From the NCBI GenBank assembly GCA_937959395.1, contig CALGLR010000047.1:1-64000 (forward strand): a DNA stretch of 64,000 nucleotides, in the 5' to 3' direction. Shown in pieces: positions 26,057 through 35,740 of this stretch. This DNA comes from an uncultured Flavobacteriaceae bacterium. Lineage in GTDB: Bacteria > Bacteroidota > Bacteroidia > Flavobacteriales > Flavobacteriaceae. The notes beneath the pieces are model-generated. The model was not told the origin of the DNA, did no database searches, and saw nothing but the letters and a program-made list of their open reading frames with translations. The position numbers and the translations under genes were made by a program. Positions within the stretch are counted from its first letter, which is position 1. Each line of letters starts with the position of its first letter.

Positions 26057-27268
26057 ATGAAAACGCTTTTTAATAATTACTTAAATACCTTTAAAGGACT
26101 TTCTCGAGAAGTATGGTGGCTAGCACTTATTACTTTAATAAATAGAGCTGGAACTATGGTTATTCCTTTTCTATCAAAATACTTGAAAGAAGATTTAGAT
26201 TTTTCTGTGAGTAATGTTGGAACAATTTTAATGTTTTACGGTATAGGGTCTTTCATAGGTTCTTGGTTAGGTGGGAAACTAACTGATCGTATAGGGTTTT
26301 ACAAAGTACTTATTTATAGCTTGCTACTGACTGGCTGTGGTTTTATTTTCCTGCAATTTATAACTTCATTTTGGGGGTTATGCTTTGCTATATTAGTATT
26401 AATGATAATTGCAGATACCTTTCGTCCTGCATTATTTGTATCCTTGAAAGTGTATAGTAAACCAGAGAACCAAACTCGCTCTGTAACACTCATTAGATTA
26501 GCTATAAATTTAGGAATGTCTTTTGGTCCAATAGCGGCAGGTTTAATAATTGTAACAAAAGGTTATTCTATGTTGTTTTGGATTGATGGCATTACTTGCA
26601 TACTTGCTATTTTACTCTTTAAATACTTATTAAAAGAGCAAAAAAGAGAAACAACTAAAGATGAACTTAACTTAAAAAAAGAAAATAAAAATGTCGCACT
26701 TAAAGATAAAAGCTATTTAGTTTTTTTAGCAATCTGCTTTTTTATGGGAATGGTGTTTTTTCAATTGGTAACCTCAATACCAATATATCATTACGATCAA
26801 TATTGTTTAACAGAATTTCAAACAGGTTTAATTATGTTTGTTAATGGTGCTATAATTGTGTTGTTTGAAATGCCAATTATTAGTTATCTCGAGAAAAAAA
26901 AGATCTCACATTCACAACTAATCATGATAAGTTGTATCCTGTTTACTATTAGTTTTTTCATATTACTCATTAACTTTTGGGTAGGAATTCTATTAGTTAA
27001 TATCGTTTTATTAACTTTCGCTGAAATGATTGGTTTCCCTTATACTAATGCATTTGCATTAAGTAGAGCAAAAAATGGAAATGAAGGAAGTTACATGGCT
27101 TTATATGCTATGGCGTTTTCATTTGCTTTTATCGTAGGACCAAAACTAGGAATGAATATTATAGACTCCTATGGTTATCAAGTGAATTGGATTGTAACTG
27201 GTATATATGGAATTATAGCATTGCTATTATCATTTTGGCTAATCAAAAGAGTAAAAATGAATTTATAA
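26057..27268 (+). CDS. MFS transporter (probable drug/metabolite exporter)
   Basis: 403 residues, 12 predicted helices with the inter-helix 2-3 MFS motif GSWLGGKLTDRIGFYK. Closest in feel to YdhP/YajR-like or tetracycline-type exporters; substrate cannot be read. Preceded by a leader-peptide attenuator and followed 5 nt later by a glyoxalase-fold protein, an arrangement often seen in drug-response loci. Confidence 0.85.
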   Translation: MKTLFNNYLNTFKGLSREVWWLALITLINRAGTMVIPFLSKYLKEDLDFSVSNVGTILMFYGIGSFIGSWLGGKLTDRIGFYKVLIYSLLLTGCGFIFLQFITSFWGLCFAILVLMIIADTFRPALFVSLKVYSKPENQTRSVTLIRLAINLGMSFGPIAAGLIIVTKGYSMLFWIDGITCILAILLFKYLLKEQKRETTKDELNLKKENKNVALKDKSYLVFLAICFFMGMVFFQLVTSIPIYHYDQYCLTEFQTGLIMFVNGAIIVLFEMPIISYLEKKKISHSQLIMISCILFTISFFILLINFWVGILLVNIVLLTFAEMIGFPYTNAFALSRAKNGNEGSYMALYAMAFSFAFIVGPKLGMNIIDSYGYQVNWIVTGIYGIIALLLSFWLIKRVKMNL

Positions 27269-27273
27269 CAAAA

Positions 27274-27651
27274 ATGAATCTAAATCAAGTTACCATACCT
27301 TCATTAGATGTAGAAAAAGCGGTAAGTTTTTATAAAAAATTAGGACTAAACCTAATAGTAGAAGCTTTACCAAGGTATGTTCGTTTTGAATGCCCAAACG
27401 GAGAAAGTACATTGTCTATTCATAAAGTTGAAAAATTGCCAACTAGAAATGGTATTATCCTTTATTTTGAAGAAGAAAATTTAAACCATACCGTAAAAGA
27501 ACTTCAACAGAAAGGTATAAAATTTACTCAATTACCTGAAGATAAATCGTGGTTGTGGAGAGAAGCACGTTTAACAGATTTAGATGGTAACAATATTATA
27601 CTATTTAAAGCTGGTAAAAACAGGAAAAATCCGCCTTGGCGTATAAATTAA
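27274..27651 (+). CDS. VOC/glyoxalase-fold protein
   Basis: 125 residues. Start taken at 27274, 5 nt after the exporter stop; a longer frame would run inside the exporter gene. Single paired beta-alpha-beta-beta-beta repeat (TIPSLDVEKAVSFYKKLGLNL ... ARLTDLDGNNIILF), as in bleomycin-resistance and glyoxalase proteins. Probably co-transcribed with the exporter and, by context, may bind or modify a toxic compound. Confidence 0.82.
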   Translation: MNLNQVTIPSLDVEKAVSFYKKLGLNLIVEALPRYVRFECPNGESTLSIHKVEKLPTRNGIILYFEEENLNHTVKELQQKGIKFTQLPEDKSWLWREARLTDLDGNNIILFKAGKNRKNPPWRIN

Positions 27652-27663
27652 AACGAAATCACT

Positions 27664-28413
27664 ATGAAACATATAATATCCTTTCTTTTATTATCAATTC
27701 TTTTTAGTTGCAATTCTTCTGGAAATAAAGATAATAATGTCATTATTAAGCAAGAGAATAAAGCTAAACAATTTCCTAAGTTAGAGCCAAATCGCTATAA
27801 TGTTGGATTTTTAATTATGGATGGTGTATATAATACGGAGTTAACTGCTCCTTTTGATATTTTTCAGCATACCGTTTTTAGAGAAAATATTAAAGCAATG
27901 AATGTCTTTACTGTAGCCAATACAGATAACCCTATTCGAACATTTGAAGGCATGCGTATTTTACCAGATTATAATTATTTAAAAGATAAACTACCAAAAA
28001 TAGATATTCTTGTTGTTCCAAGTGCAGAGCATCATTTAGATACCGACTTAGAAGATGAAGCCATGATTAATTTTGTTAAACAGGTAAATAAAGAAGCTCA
28101 GTTTATAACGTCTCATTGTGATGGTGCATTTGTCTTAGCTAAAGCTAATTTATTAAACAATTCTGTATCTACGACCTTCCCTAGCGATATTGACGCTATG
28201 AGAACACGGTTTCCAAATTTAGACATAAGAAAGGATGTTTTATTTGTTCATGATGGAAAGTACATCACCTCAGCTGGAGGTGCTAAAAGTTTTGAGGCCG
28301 CTTTATATTTATGTGAATTCTTATATGGAAAAGAAATAGCGCAATCTTTAGCTGGTGGATTAGTGATTGATTGGAATTTAGAAAAAGCACCTCATTTAGT
28401 TATTAAAAAATAA
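27664..28413 (+). CDS. DJ-1/PfpI-family lipoprotein
   Basis: 249 residues. Lipobox ILFSC (Cys16), then a DJ-1/PfpI domain with nucleophile elbow SHCDGAF (Cys in the middle) and GGAKSFEAAL. It resembles the amidotransferase-like half of GlxA/AraC-type regulators without the helix-turn-helix. Third gene of the exporter unit, 12 nt after the VOC gene. Enzymatic role unknown. Confidence 0.83.
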   Translation: MKHIISFLLLSILFSCNSSGNKDNNVIIKQENKAKQFPKLEPNRYNVGFLIMDGVYNTELTAPFDIFQHTVFRENIKAMNVFTVANTDNPIRTFEGMRILPDYNYLKDKLPKIDILVVPSAEHHLDTDLEDEAMINFVKQVNKEAQFITSHCDGAFVLAKANLLNNSVSTTFPSDIDAMRTRFPNLDIRKDVLFVHDGKYITSAGGAKSFEAALYLCEFLYGKEIAQSLAGGLVIDWNLEKAPHLVIKK

Positions 28414-28428
28414 CAAAAATGATCCTCT

Positions 28429-28461
28429 AGACCTGTAAGGTTTTGAAAACCTGACAGATCT
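28429..28461. repeat. Palindromic intergenic repeat (AGACCTGT...ACAGATCT)
   Basis: A 33-nt imperfect palindrome with GGTTTT-GAAAACC core. I recognise the motif as common between genes in Flavobacteriaceae. Here it separates convergent genes and could terminate both. Confidence 0.65.
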
Positions 28462-30510
28462 TTATATTCTAAACCTTAACCCTCCAAAAACATTAAATTC
28501 TGGAGCTGGTTCAAAATACCGACCTCCAAAAGCATTTATTCTTATATTATCATTATACTTAGTGTTCAATAAATTATTGAATCCTAAAAAGGGAGTTAAT
28601 TTAAATTGTTTAAGCTTTAAATCGTACTTTAAATTTAAGTTTAAAACGGTGTACGATTCATCTTTTACACTATTACTATCATTAGCATATAATGTTCCCA
28701 CATGTTGACCTTGCAAGGCTACAAAAAAACCGTTTACATTTGCAAAAGTTGTATTTAATGTTATTCTATGTTTAGGTATACCTGGTAATGCTTTCCCTTT
28801 AAAATCACCTGAAGGCAGTTCATAATTTTTATATTCAAACTCTGAGTACGTATAACTCGTATTGGCAGTTACGTTTTTAATTATTTTTTGTTTAACAAAT
28901 ACTTCTATCCCTTTTCGTATTGTACTGCCAGCATTTCTAAAAAAATCTCTATCAGGAAATGCTTCTAGCTCAAAAGGGACGATATCGTTTTTTGTGGGAA
29001 TATAAAATAAGGATACTTCGGCTACGGTATTCTTAACGTTTAACTTATACCCAATTTCATAATTAACTGCATTTTGTGCTTTAAGGTTTTCATTAAAACC
29101 ACCACTATTATTCGGATTAGAAGACAATTCACTTAACACTGGAGTTTCAAAACTAGTTGAGATTCCTGTAAATAAATAATGATGCTTATAAATATTATAG
29201 TTTACACCTAAAGAATAATTAAAGCTATTTAAATTAATAGCTCCAGAATCATCACCATTCCCTAAAAAAGCATCTTTAGCTTCCAATTTGTTAGTATCAT
29301 AACGAATTCCAGCTCTTAATAAGAACTTACCTATAGTAAAATGGTCTATTGCATACATTCCTATAGAATTAAATAACTCTTTTTGATTTAAGGTTTCTTC
29401 TCCCTGAATGCCTTCTGAATTACGATAACGCTGTCTTGTATCATTTTGAAATGCAAGTTCATAACCAACTTGTACTGTGTTTTTATTTTCATTGAAAGTT
29501 GATTTAAGACTCAAATTACTTCCATGTCCATGATAAAAACGATCTAAGTCTATAATCCCTCCAAATTCGAAAGGTAATTTGCCATAAAAATCACGAGTTG
29601 AAAAAAAAGCATTCGTATTAAATTTCAATTTATTATTAAAACTATACGTATAATTTAATCCTAATTTTAATTGACGTACATTTTCTTGAGTATCAAAATC
29701 AATATTACGTTGTCTTGCTTGTTTTCTATTTTCTTTAACTGCTTCTGCATTTAAGCTTCCTGCATCTTGAGCATAAGGGCTATCGGAATAATTAATATTA
29801 AAATTAAGTTTAGATTGTTTAGAAAAAGAATGGAAAATTCGACCATTAATATTTGTGTTTTTAAATCCGCTAAAAACTCTATAACCATTGGTTTTTATTT
29901 GATTGGATTGAAAAATATAATTTGTTTTATTTGTTTTAAGACCAAAACCTACTTGATATAAGCTCATATTATAACTACCAAAAGAAATACCTCCATTTAC
30001 AGAGTTACTTTTAACCTCATCAATTGTATTTATATAAATTACGCCTCCAGAAGCATTTCCATATAACAAAGAAGAAGGTCCTCTTATTACCTCTATAGTT
30101 TTAATCGCTCCTAGGTTTAAGTTATCTATTTGTCCTTGACCATCTGGAGTTGTTTCTGGTATCCCATCAACAATTATTTTCACCCCTCTAATACCAAATG
30201 CTGATCTAGCACCAAACCCTCTTATTGAAACTCTCAAATCTTGAGCATAATTATTTGAATTAAGAGCAAATAACCCAGGAGTATTTACCAGATAATCATT
30301 AAAATTCAACTGCTGTTTACTATCTTGATTTTTCTGAAAATCGATTGCCGTTATTGATAATGGTAATCTCTCTTTTAAAGTTCCAATTTTTGAAGATTTA
30401 AGAACGACTGGTTCTAAATTTATTGTAGATAGGCTATCCTGTGCAAAATATTCAGTAGTACTAAATAGCAATAATAAACAAAATACAATCTGCCTTGTTA
30501 ATTGATTCAT
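28462..30510 (-). CDS. TonB-dependent outer-membrane receptor
   Basis: 682 residues. Signal peptide, TonB box-like region, plug domain (RVSIRGFGARSAFGIRGVKIIVDGIPETTPDGQGQ region near 110-135, IRGPSSLLYGNASGG), and a 22-strand barrel ending in GGRYFEPAPEFNVFGGLRFRI with terminal aromatic strand. Likely siderophore or other metal-chelate uptake (FecA/IroN-like), but the ligand is not shown. No SusD partner. Confidence 0.92.
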   Translation of the reverse strand: MNQLTRQIVFCLLLLFSTTEYFAQDSLSTINLEPVVLKSSKIGTLKERLPLSITAIDFQKNQDSKQQLNFNDYLVNTPGLFALNSNNYAQDLRVSIRGFGARSAFGIRGVKIIVDGIPETTPDGQGQIDNLNLGAIKTIEVIRGPSSLLYGNASGGVIYINTIDEVKSNSVNGGISFGSYNMSLYQVGFGLKTNKTNYIFQSNQIKTNGYRVFSGFKNTNINGRIFHSFSKQSKLNFNINYSDSPYAQDAGSLNAEAVKENRKQARQRNIDFDTQENVRQLKLGLNYTYSFNNKLKFNTNAFFSTRDFYGKLPFEFGGIIDLDRFYHGHGSNLSLKSTFNENKNTVQVGYELAFQNDTRQRYRNSEGIQGEETLNQKELFNSIGMYAIDHFTIGKFLLRAGIRYDTNKLEAKDAFLGNGDDSGAINLNSFNYSLGVNYNIYKHHYLFTGISTSFETPVLSELSSNPNNSGGFNENLKAQNAVNYEIGYKLNVKNTVAEVSLFYIPTKNDIVPFELEAFPDRDFFRNAGSTIRKGIEVFVKQKIIKNVTANTSYTYSEFEYKNYELPSGDFKGKALPGIPKHRITLNTTFANVNGFFVALQGQHVGTLYANDSNSVKDESYTVLNLNLKYDLKLKQFKLTPFLGFNNLLNTKYNDNIRINAFGGRYFEPAPEFNVFGGLRFRI

Positions 30511-30531
30511 GAGTACGAATATAGCATAAAA

Positions 30532-30553
30532 AAAGCCTCTTAAAAGAGGCTTT
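30532..30553 (-). terminator. Terminator of the metalloprotease gene
   Basis: A 10-bp stem AAAGCCTCTT / AAGAGGCTTT with a two-base loop, then seven Ts on the minus strand. Confidence 0.75.
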
Positions 30554-30578
30554 CAATAGTATATTATAATTATTAAGA

Positions 30579-31805
30579 TTAATGCTTAATAACAATTTTC
30601 TTAGTTGCAGATAACTTTCCAGAGTTAATTTTTAAAAGGTAAACTCCATTAGTTAATTCGCTAGTATTTATTTTTCTAGACTGAACACTATTATCAATGC
30701 TTAAGTCACCTTTAAATATCGTTTTTCCAACGATATCATATACTTCATAAGATGCTTCTCTAACTGCATTACTAATTAATGAAATATTAATCTCATCATT
30801 AGCCGGGTTAGGATATATAGAATACACTTTATTAATTGCAAAAGAATCTACACTTAAAACTTCTGTTTTCCAATCATCTTTAATCGTATTAATATAAGCA
30901 TTCATTCTTGTAGCTTGTCCTTCAGTAAACATATACATACATCTATCATTTACATAATCCATGTAATTAGTTGTTAATGATTTGTTGTTACACATTACAA
31001 CACTACCAGGTGTTTGACAACCATAAGAAGGACCACTAATATTTGGTGTATCAGCAACACCATCATCTCTATTACAACCTCCACCCCAAGTATGGTCTAA
31101 GTTATAGTGATGTCCTAATTCATGAGTTACTGTTCTCCCTAAGTCATAGGGAGCCCCTGGTCTGTAGTCTGAACACCCTGAACCTGAACCAAATGCTGTA
31201 TTAGTCATCACTACAGAATCTCCTCTACTTGGTCTACCACCAAGAGGAGAATATCCTAAAGTACCACCTCCTAAAGGTTTAACTACAAAGTTTTGATATC
31301 CTGCCCATCTTGAATCTGTGTCATTTACATTGTTCCCAACTGTAACAGCTGGTCCTCCTTCTACGATATCTGGATCTACTCCAGATGGATGATTTGTAGT
31401 CGCTAATACAAATTGTACATCTATTGATCCTAAATTAACTCCAGGATACTCACTACTTGCATCATTCCAATCTGAAATATCTGCATTAGTTGCTGAAAAA
31501 TCTTCATTTAAAATACGTATTTGATTTCTTGCCAAATCTTCTAAACACCCTCTATTTGATTCATTAGCTTCTGGAAAATGAACTGCTACTGGTATAAAAA
31601 TAGTTTGCAAACGAGTTTCAGGGTTAGCTAATAGACGTTCATATTCTATTTGAAACGCTGCTTGACGTTCTTCATATTGTGCCCTATATACTGGATCTTG
31701 CAACTTTTCTTGCATATGTTCAGTATAACTACAAGTTTTTTGTTGTGCATAATTACTTACTCCTGTTAATAAGAATGCAAGTAAAAGAGTAATTTTTAAT
31801 TTCAT
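30579..31805 (-). CDS. Secreted M43-like zinc metalloprotease with T9SS sorting domain
   Basis: 408 residues. Signal peptide (MKLKITLLLAFLLTGVSNYAQ), catalytic domain with HELGHHYNLDH (metzincin HExxHxxxxxH) and a Met-turn region (NYMDYVNDRCMYMFTEGQ), then a C-terminal type A sorting domain (about 335-408: YPNPANDEINISL ... GVYLLKIN ... KKIVIKH). Pappalysin/cytophagalysin family; secreted by type IX and anchored or released outside. Confidence 0.92.
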   Translation of the reverse strand: MKLKITLLLAFLLTGVSNYAQQKTCSYTEHMQEKLQDPVYRAQYEERQAAFQIEYERLLANPETRLQTIFIPVAVHFPEANESNRGCLEDLARNQIRILNEDFSATNADISDWNDASSEYPGVNLGSIDVQFVLATTNHPSGVDPDIVEGGPAVTVGNNVNDTDSRWAGYQNFVVKPLGGGTLGYSPLGGRPSRGDSVVMTNTAFGSGSGCSDYRPGAPYDLGRTVTHELGHHYNLDHTWGGGCNRDDGVADTPNISGPSYGCQTPGSVVMCNNKSLTTNYMDYVNDRCMYMFTEGQATRMNAYINTIKDDWKTEVLSVDSFAINKVYSIYPNPANDEINISLISNAVREASYEVYDIVGKTIFKGDLSIDNSVQSRKINTSELTNGVYLLKINSGKLSATKKIVIKH

Positions 31806-32197
31806 CGTTCTTTTAAGTTTTAATTATTGAATTGATTAGGCTAATAAATTATCTAAACTATTTAGGGCAAATAGCATATTGTAGATCAATTTATTTGACA
31901 CAATATATACACCCTTTCTTATTAAAACTAATTATTCATATTAACAGTTTAATATCCTCGATTAACGACAAATTTTACGATCTAATTTTATTAATTTAAT
32001 AAAAAAAACAACTAAAACACCATTATACTATTCGTTTTTAACTCTAAATAAGATTAATATTATATATTTTTTACTAAATAACTATAAAAAACACACAACA
32101 TCGATTTCATTCTAAATGATTCATTATGAGGCTTTATTTCATTGTCTATTTAAGAAGCAAAAACAGGAGTCTTTAACACTTAAGGTATAAATAAAAA
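31806..32197. other. AT-rich spacer without a gene
   Basis: 392 bp between the metalloprotease start and the DUF1501 stop. No frame or RNA signature convinces. The left part must contain the protease promoter; no clear terminator of the DUF1501 gene is seen. Confidence 0.6.
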
Positions 32198-33814
32198 TTA
32201 ATTAATAATTAAAGATTTACTATAACTCTTATTGCTTGTCACAATTCTGTATATATATTGACCAGCCATTAATTGGTTACCAACTGCTTTATTAACATTA
32301 ATATTATGTTCCCCAGCAAAGAGTATTTCGTTTTTAAGCGTTCCTACTTCTTGTCCTAAAATATTAAATAACTTAACATCAACATGTCCTGTACTAGGCA
32401 TTTCTATATGTAGATAAGGATTGTCATCATTATATTTAACATAATGTTTAAAGCTATTACCATCAAAAACAGTGTCGTCTGTACTAAGTGTTGTACACTC
32501 GAAACCTAAATCTATGGTATTATACCCTCCGTCTAAAAGAACTTCATTTACAAGACCTGGATCAACACATAACCAATCTGTCAATACTGATGCATATAAT
32601 TCTCTAAAATCTTTAGTAAATTTTAAATTACCATTATTATCTAAATCTGATAAATCAGGATGTGTTCCTATAAATCCATTTCCATTTAAAGCACTACCAA
32701 AGAACATAGACTGAGAAGCCGAACCATGATCTGTTCCTACAGAGCCATTCTGATCTACACGTCTACCAAATTCTGATGTTGTCATACACAATACTTTATC
32801 ATCCCATCCTGAACCCGACAAATCATTATAAAAATGTGATAAACTCTCAGACAATTGCATAATAAGTTCTTCATGTTTTCCAGCTTGGGCATTATGCGTG
32901 TCAAAACCTCCTAATTGAACCAGATAAACTTTAGTTCCTAGATTCCCTTTTATCATTCTGGAAATAACACTTAATTGCTTTGCTAGTTTGTTATCTGGAT
33001 AGCTCCCGTAATCTGAAGATGCAGTAAAAGCGTCATTAATAACTCCAGCATAATTAAATGTAGAGTTTGCAATACTTCTTAAATAGCCTTTTTGCTCACC
33101 ATGTAAACAAGGCGGTAAATTATTTACATCGTATAAAGAACCATTCTGTGCAATTTGAAATAATTTTTCTGGACTGGCTACTGAGAATCCATAATAGGCC
33201 TCTAACCCATTAAAAGTTAGGTTCCCTGTATTTCCAATTTGTATCGCTGCAGGCTTTAATGGTGGATTAAACAAGTAATCTGGATATAAATCTTCAAAAT
33301 ACCTACCCATCCAACCCGTGCTTTGTTCTGAATCACTTGTATCTGCGGTCGCCCAATTGTCTTCTCCTTTAAAATGGGATAAATTACTATCTTGATATCC
33401 TACTCCATGTACAATTTTCATTTGTCCATCCCCCCACATTTCTTCTAATTTAGTGGCATAATTAGGAATTCCAAAATCTCCATTAAGATTAATAAGGTCA
33501 TTTTGTCTAATTCTTATATCTGGTCTTGCATTTGCATAAATATCATAATCATATACAGGAATTATCGTATTTAGGCCATCGTTTCCACCTTTCAATTCGA
33601 CTATAATTAACACCCTATCACTTTCTGCTCTATTAATCGCATCGACTAAAGGAGACGGTTTTGAAATGGATAAAGACGTATTAGCAAATGCTAAAGTTCC
33701 ACCTCCTACGAGCCCCAAAGCTTGTAAAAAAGAACGTCTATTCCATTGCTTATGCTCTTCGTGGTTACAGCTACTTTCTGTTTTATTCTTGAAATTTTTA
33801 TTATGATGAGTCAT
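32198..33814 (-). CDS. DUF1501 protein with Tat signal and T9SS sorting domain
   Basis: 538 residues. Twin-arginine signal RRSFLQALGLVGGG (about 26-39), DUF1501 domain of the alkaline-phosphatase/sulfatase superfamily (VELKGGNDGLNTIIP, GGFDTHNAQ, TTSEFGRRV, DHGSA), then a C-terminal sorting domain (NILGQEVGTL ... GQYIYRIV ... SKSLIIN). Combination of Tat export to the periplasm and type IX secretion. Pairs with the DUF1800 gene 6 nt upstream; the pair is conserved widely but its biochemical role is unknown. Confidence 0.9.
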   Translation of the reverse strand: MTHHNKNFKNKTESSCNHEEHKQWNRRSFLQALGLVGGGTLAFANTSLSISKPSPLVDAINRAESDRVLIIVELKGGNDGLNTIIPVYDYDIYANARPDIRIRQNDLINLNGDFGIPNYATKLEEMWGDGQMKIVHGVGYQDSNLSHFKGEDNWATADTSDSEQSTGWMGRYFEDLYPDYLFNPPLKPAAIQIGNTGNLTFNGLEAYYGFSVASPEKLFQIAQNGSLYDVNNLPPCLHGEQKGYLRSIANSTFNYAGVINDAFTASSDYGSYPDNKLAKQLSVISRMIKGNLGTKVYLVQLGGFDTHNAQAGKHEELIMQLSESLSHFYNDLSGSGWDDKVLCMTTSEFGRRVDQNGSVGTDHGSASQSMFFGSALNGNGFIGTHPDLSDLDNNGNLKFTKDFRELYASVLTDWLCVDPGLVNEVLLDGGYNTIDLGFECTTLSTDDTVFDGNSFKHYVKYNDDNPYLHIEMPSTGHVDVKLFNILGQEVGTLKNEILFAGEHNINVNKAVGNQLMAGQYIYRIVTSNKSYSKSLIIN

Positions 33815-33820
33815 GTTTTT

Positions 33821-35320
33821 TTATTTAAGTTGAAATTCAGGGATTCTAATAATGTATTGCATTAATCTAAACATTTGTCTGGAAGATTCATCCCAATTAG
33901 TGTTCCATGAGCCGTCATCAAAATAATTTTGAGGTACGTTATCCTTAAATGCAACTAGTGCACCTTGATAGGTGATCGCATCTATAGATTGATTTGAAAA
34001 GAAAAAATCTAGTATCGATTGTGTTACAAATCCTACATCGTTAGAAACACTACCTAACATGCTATTTAAAAATGTTTTGTATTGTACTTTATCATGCTGC
34101 CATGCTTTTTGTAAACGGCGACTAACTTCATCCCACTTACTAACAAGTGTACTAGGATTAATCCATGCCTGATCTCCATCCCAACCAGCTACAGTTACAT
34201 GACCAAATAAATCTTGAGCTTGAATAGATATACTATTTCTAGTTTTTATATTAAGAGGAAAACCGGAAGGAAATTGTAAATTCATCTCTCTTTTTAAAGA
34301 AACTTCTAAATCTATAGGGCTTTTTATAATCACACTAGAAACCGACTCATCAAAAAAGTGTTCGCTCTTAAATAACCGAGCTAACACCGGTGCAATATCA
34401 AAATTATTGTTCTTAAATGTATTTGCTAATTGGTTGACTATAGTTTCATTTACTGAAGGACTAACAAAATAGGCATACATTTTTCTACAAATGTATCTCG
34501 CTATTTTAAGCTCTCGTTCTTCAAAAAGAATGTCTATAACATCATCATATCCCCAATTTCCTGTTTTGCCAAAAAACGTTTTATTGCCCTGATCAAATTT
34601 ATTAATATTAAATGAAATATCTCCAAACCTGTCTGATCGATCATTCCACCCTGTAAGAGCTCTAGCAACTTCTACTATATCTTGTTGCGTATATCCATTA
34701 TTAACCCCTAAAGTAAATAATTCTAGTAACTCCCTTGCATAATTTTCATTTGGGCTATTTTTTTTATTCTCGAAACCATTAAGATAGAGTAGCATCGCAC
34801 CTGTGATACCAACATCGTAGACCAATTCTTTAAAATTACCTATACCTTTTCGTTGTAGTAAATTGTAATATTTATAAAATTGCGGTGGTGCAAAATAACC
34901 TTGAGTAGAAGCAACTAGGTGGTTACTCCAAAAAAGAGTTAAACGATCATTTAAACCACCTCTATTTTCATAAAAATCTGCAATAATTTGGTCTTTCCAT
35001 TCTCTTACTGCAACACTCCCTTTTATTGTTGTATCACCAAATTGATTTGCATTCCAATTGGCCCAGTATGGAGCTGGTGTTGGTGTTGCATTTTTTGCTA
35101 CATTAATAATTTGATTAACCACCTGTTCTGGTGTTTTTGTTAACGCATCATTAATCATTGCTCGAGTCGCTCCAAAACCAGCTCTCCTGTAGAGGTGATT
35201 TATTTTTTGTTCATTCCAAGGGTTAGCCGCGGAAGGGACATAAACAGCTAGTGTAGCATTATTACACATTAGAGTCGTGGTTGAAGTCATACAGTTTATA
35301 TTTAAAATTACGTTAGTCAA
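33821..35320 (-). CDS. DUF1800 protein
   Basis: 499 residues. DUF1800 hallmarks: HLYRRAGFGAT near the N-terminus, FWSNHL, NENYARELLELFTLGVNNGYTQQDIVEVARALTGW (in the middle, 200-240) and GWDGDQAWINPSTL. No clear signal peptide is seen from the first ATG, and a second ATG ten codons in is possible. First gene of the DUF1800-DUF1501 unit. Confidence 0.88.
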   Translation of the reverse strand: MTNVILNINCMTSTTTLMCNNATLAVYVPSAANPWNEQKINHLYRRAGFGATRAMINDALTKTPEQVVNQIINVAKNATPTPAPYWANWNANQFGDTTIKGSVAVREWKDQIIADFYENRGGLNDRLTLFWSNHLVASTQGYFAPPQFYKYYNLLQRKGIGNFKELVYDVGITGAMLLYLNGFENKKNSPNENYARELLELFTLGVNNGYTQQDIVEVARALTGWNDRSDRFGDISFNINKFDQGNKTFFGKTGNWGYDDVIDILFEERELKIARYICRKMYAYFVSPSVNETIVNQLANTFKNNNFDIAPVLARLFKSEHFFDESVSSVIIKSPIDLEVSLKREMNLQFPSGFPLNIKTRNSISIQAQDLFGHVTVAGWDGDQAWINPSTLVSKWDEVSRRLQKAWQHDKVQYKTFLNSMLGSVSNDVGFVTQSILDFFFSNQSIDAITYQGALVAFKDNVPQNYFDDGSWNTNWDESSRQMFRLMQYIIRIPEFQLK

Positions 35321-35740
35321 TTTTTTTAGACAAAAGACAGAGATTGTTAACTCTTATCTTTTAACCTGTTGCTTATTTATTGATTCTAACTAATAAGTCT
35401 TAATTAGTTAAATCTATTTTTAAAGGCTTATAATAACAATCTAATTATTAGAAGAATTATTTATTCACACATTTTATATACGTTAAGAAATACGAATATA
35501 GATTTCTAAGCGGTATTAAATGTTTAAAATATAATAGTCAATAAAGAGTATAACCCAATAAAAAGAAATAAATTTTATATAAAAATAGTTTATTTTCATT
35601 AAAAACTAACAATTATTTAAAATTAAGATAAGAAAAAGACAAAAAAATATAATACTAAAACCGTTAATCGATAAAACGATCATTTAGCCCACTGTCAAAT
35701 CAGAAAATCACTACGAATACAAATTGTAATCTATTAATTA
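35321..35740. other. AT-rich spacer without a gene
   Basis: 420 bp, very AT-rich. No convincing frame, RNA or strong terminator. It must hold the DUF1800 promoter. Confidence 0.6.
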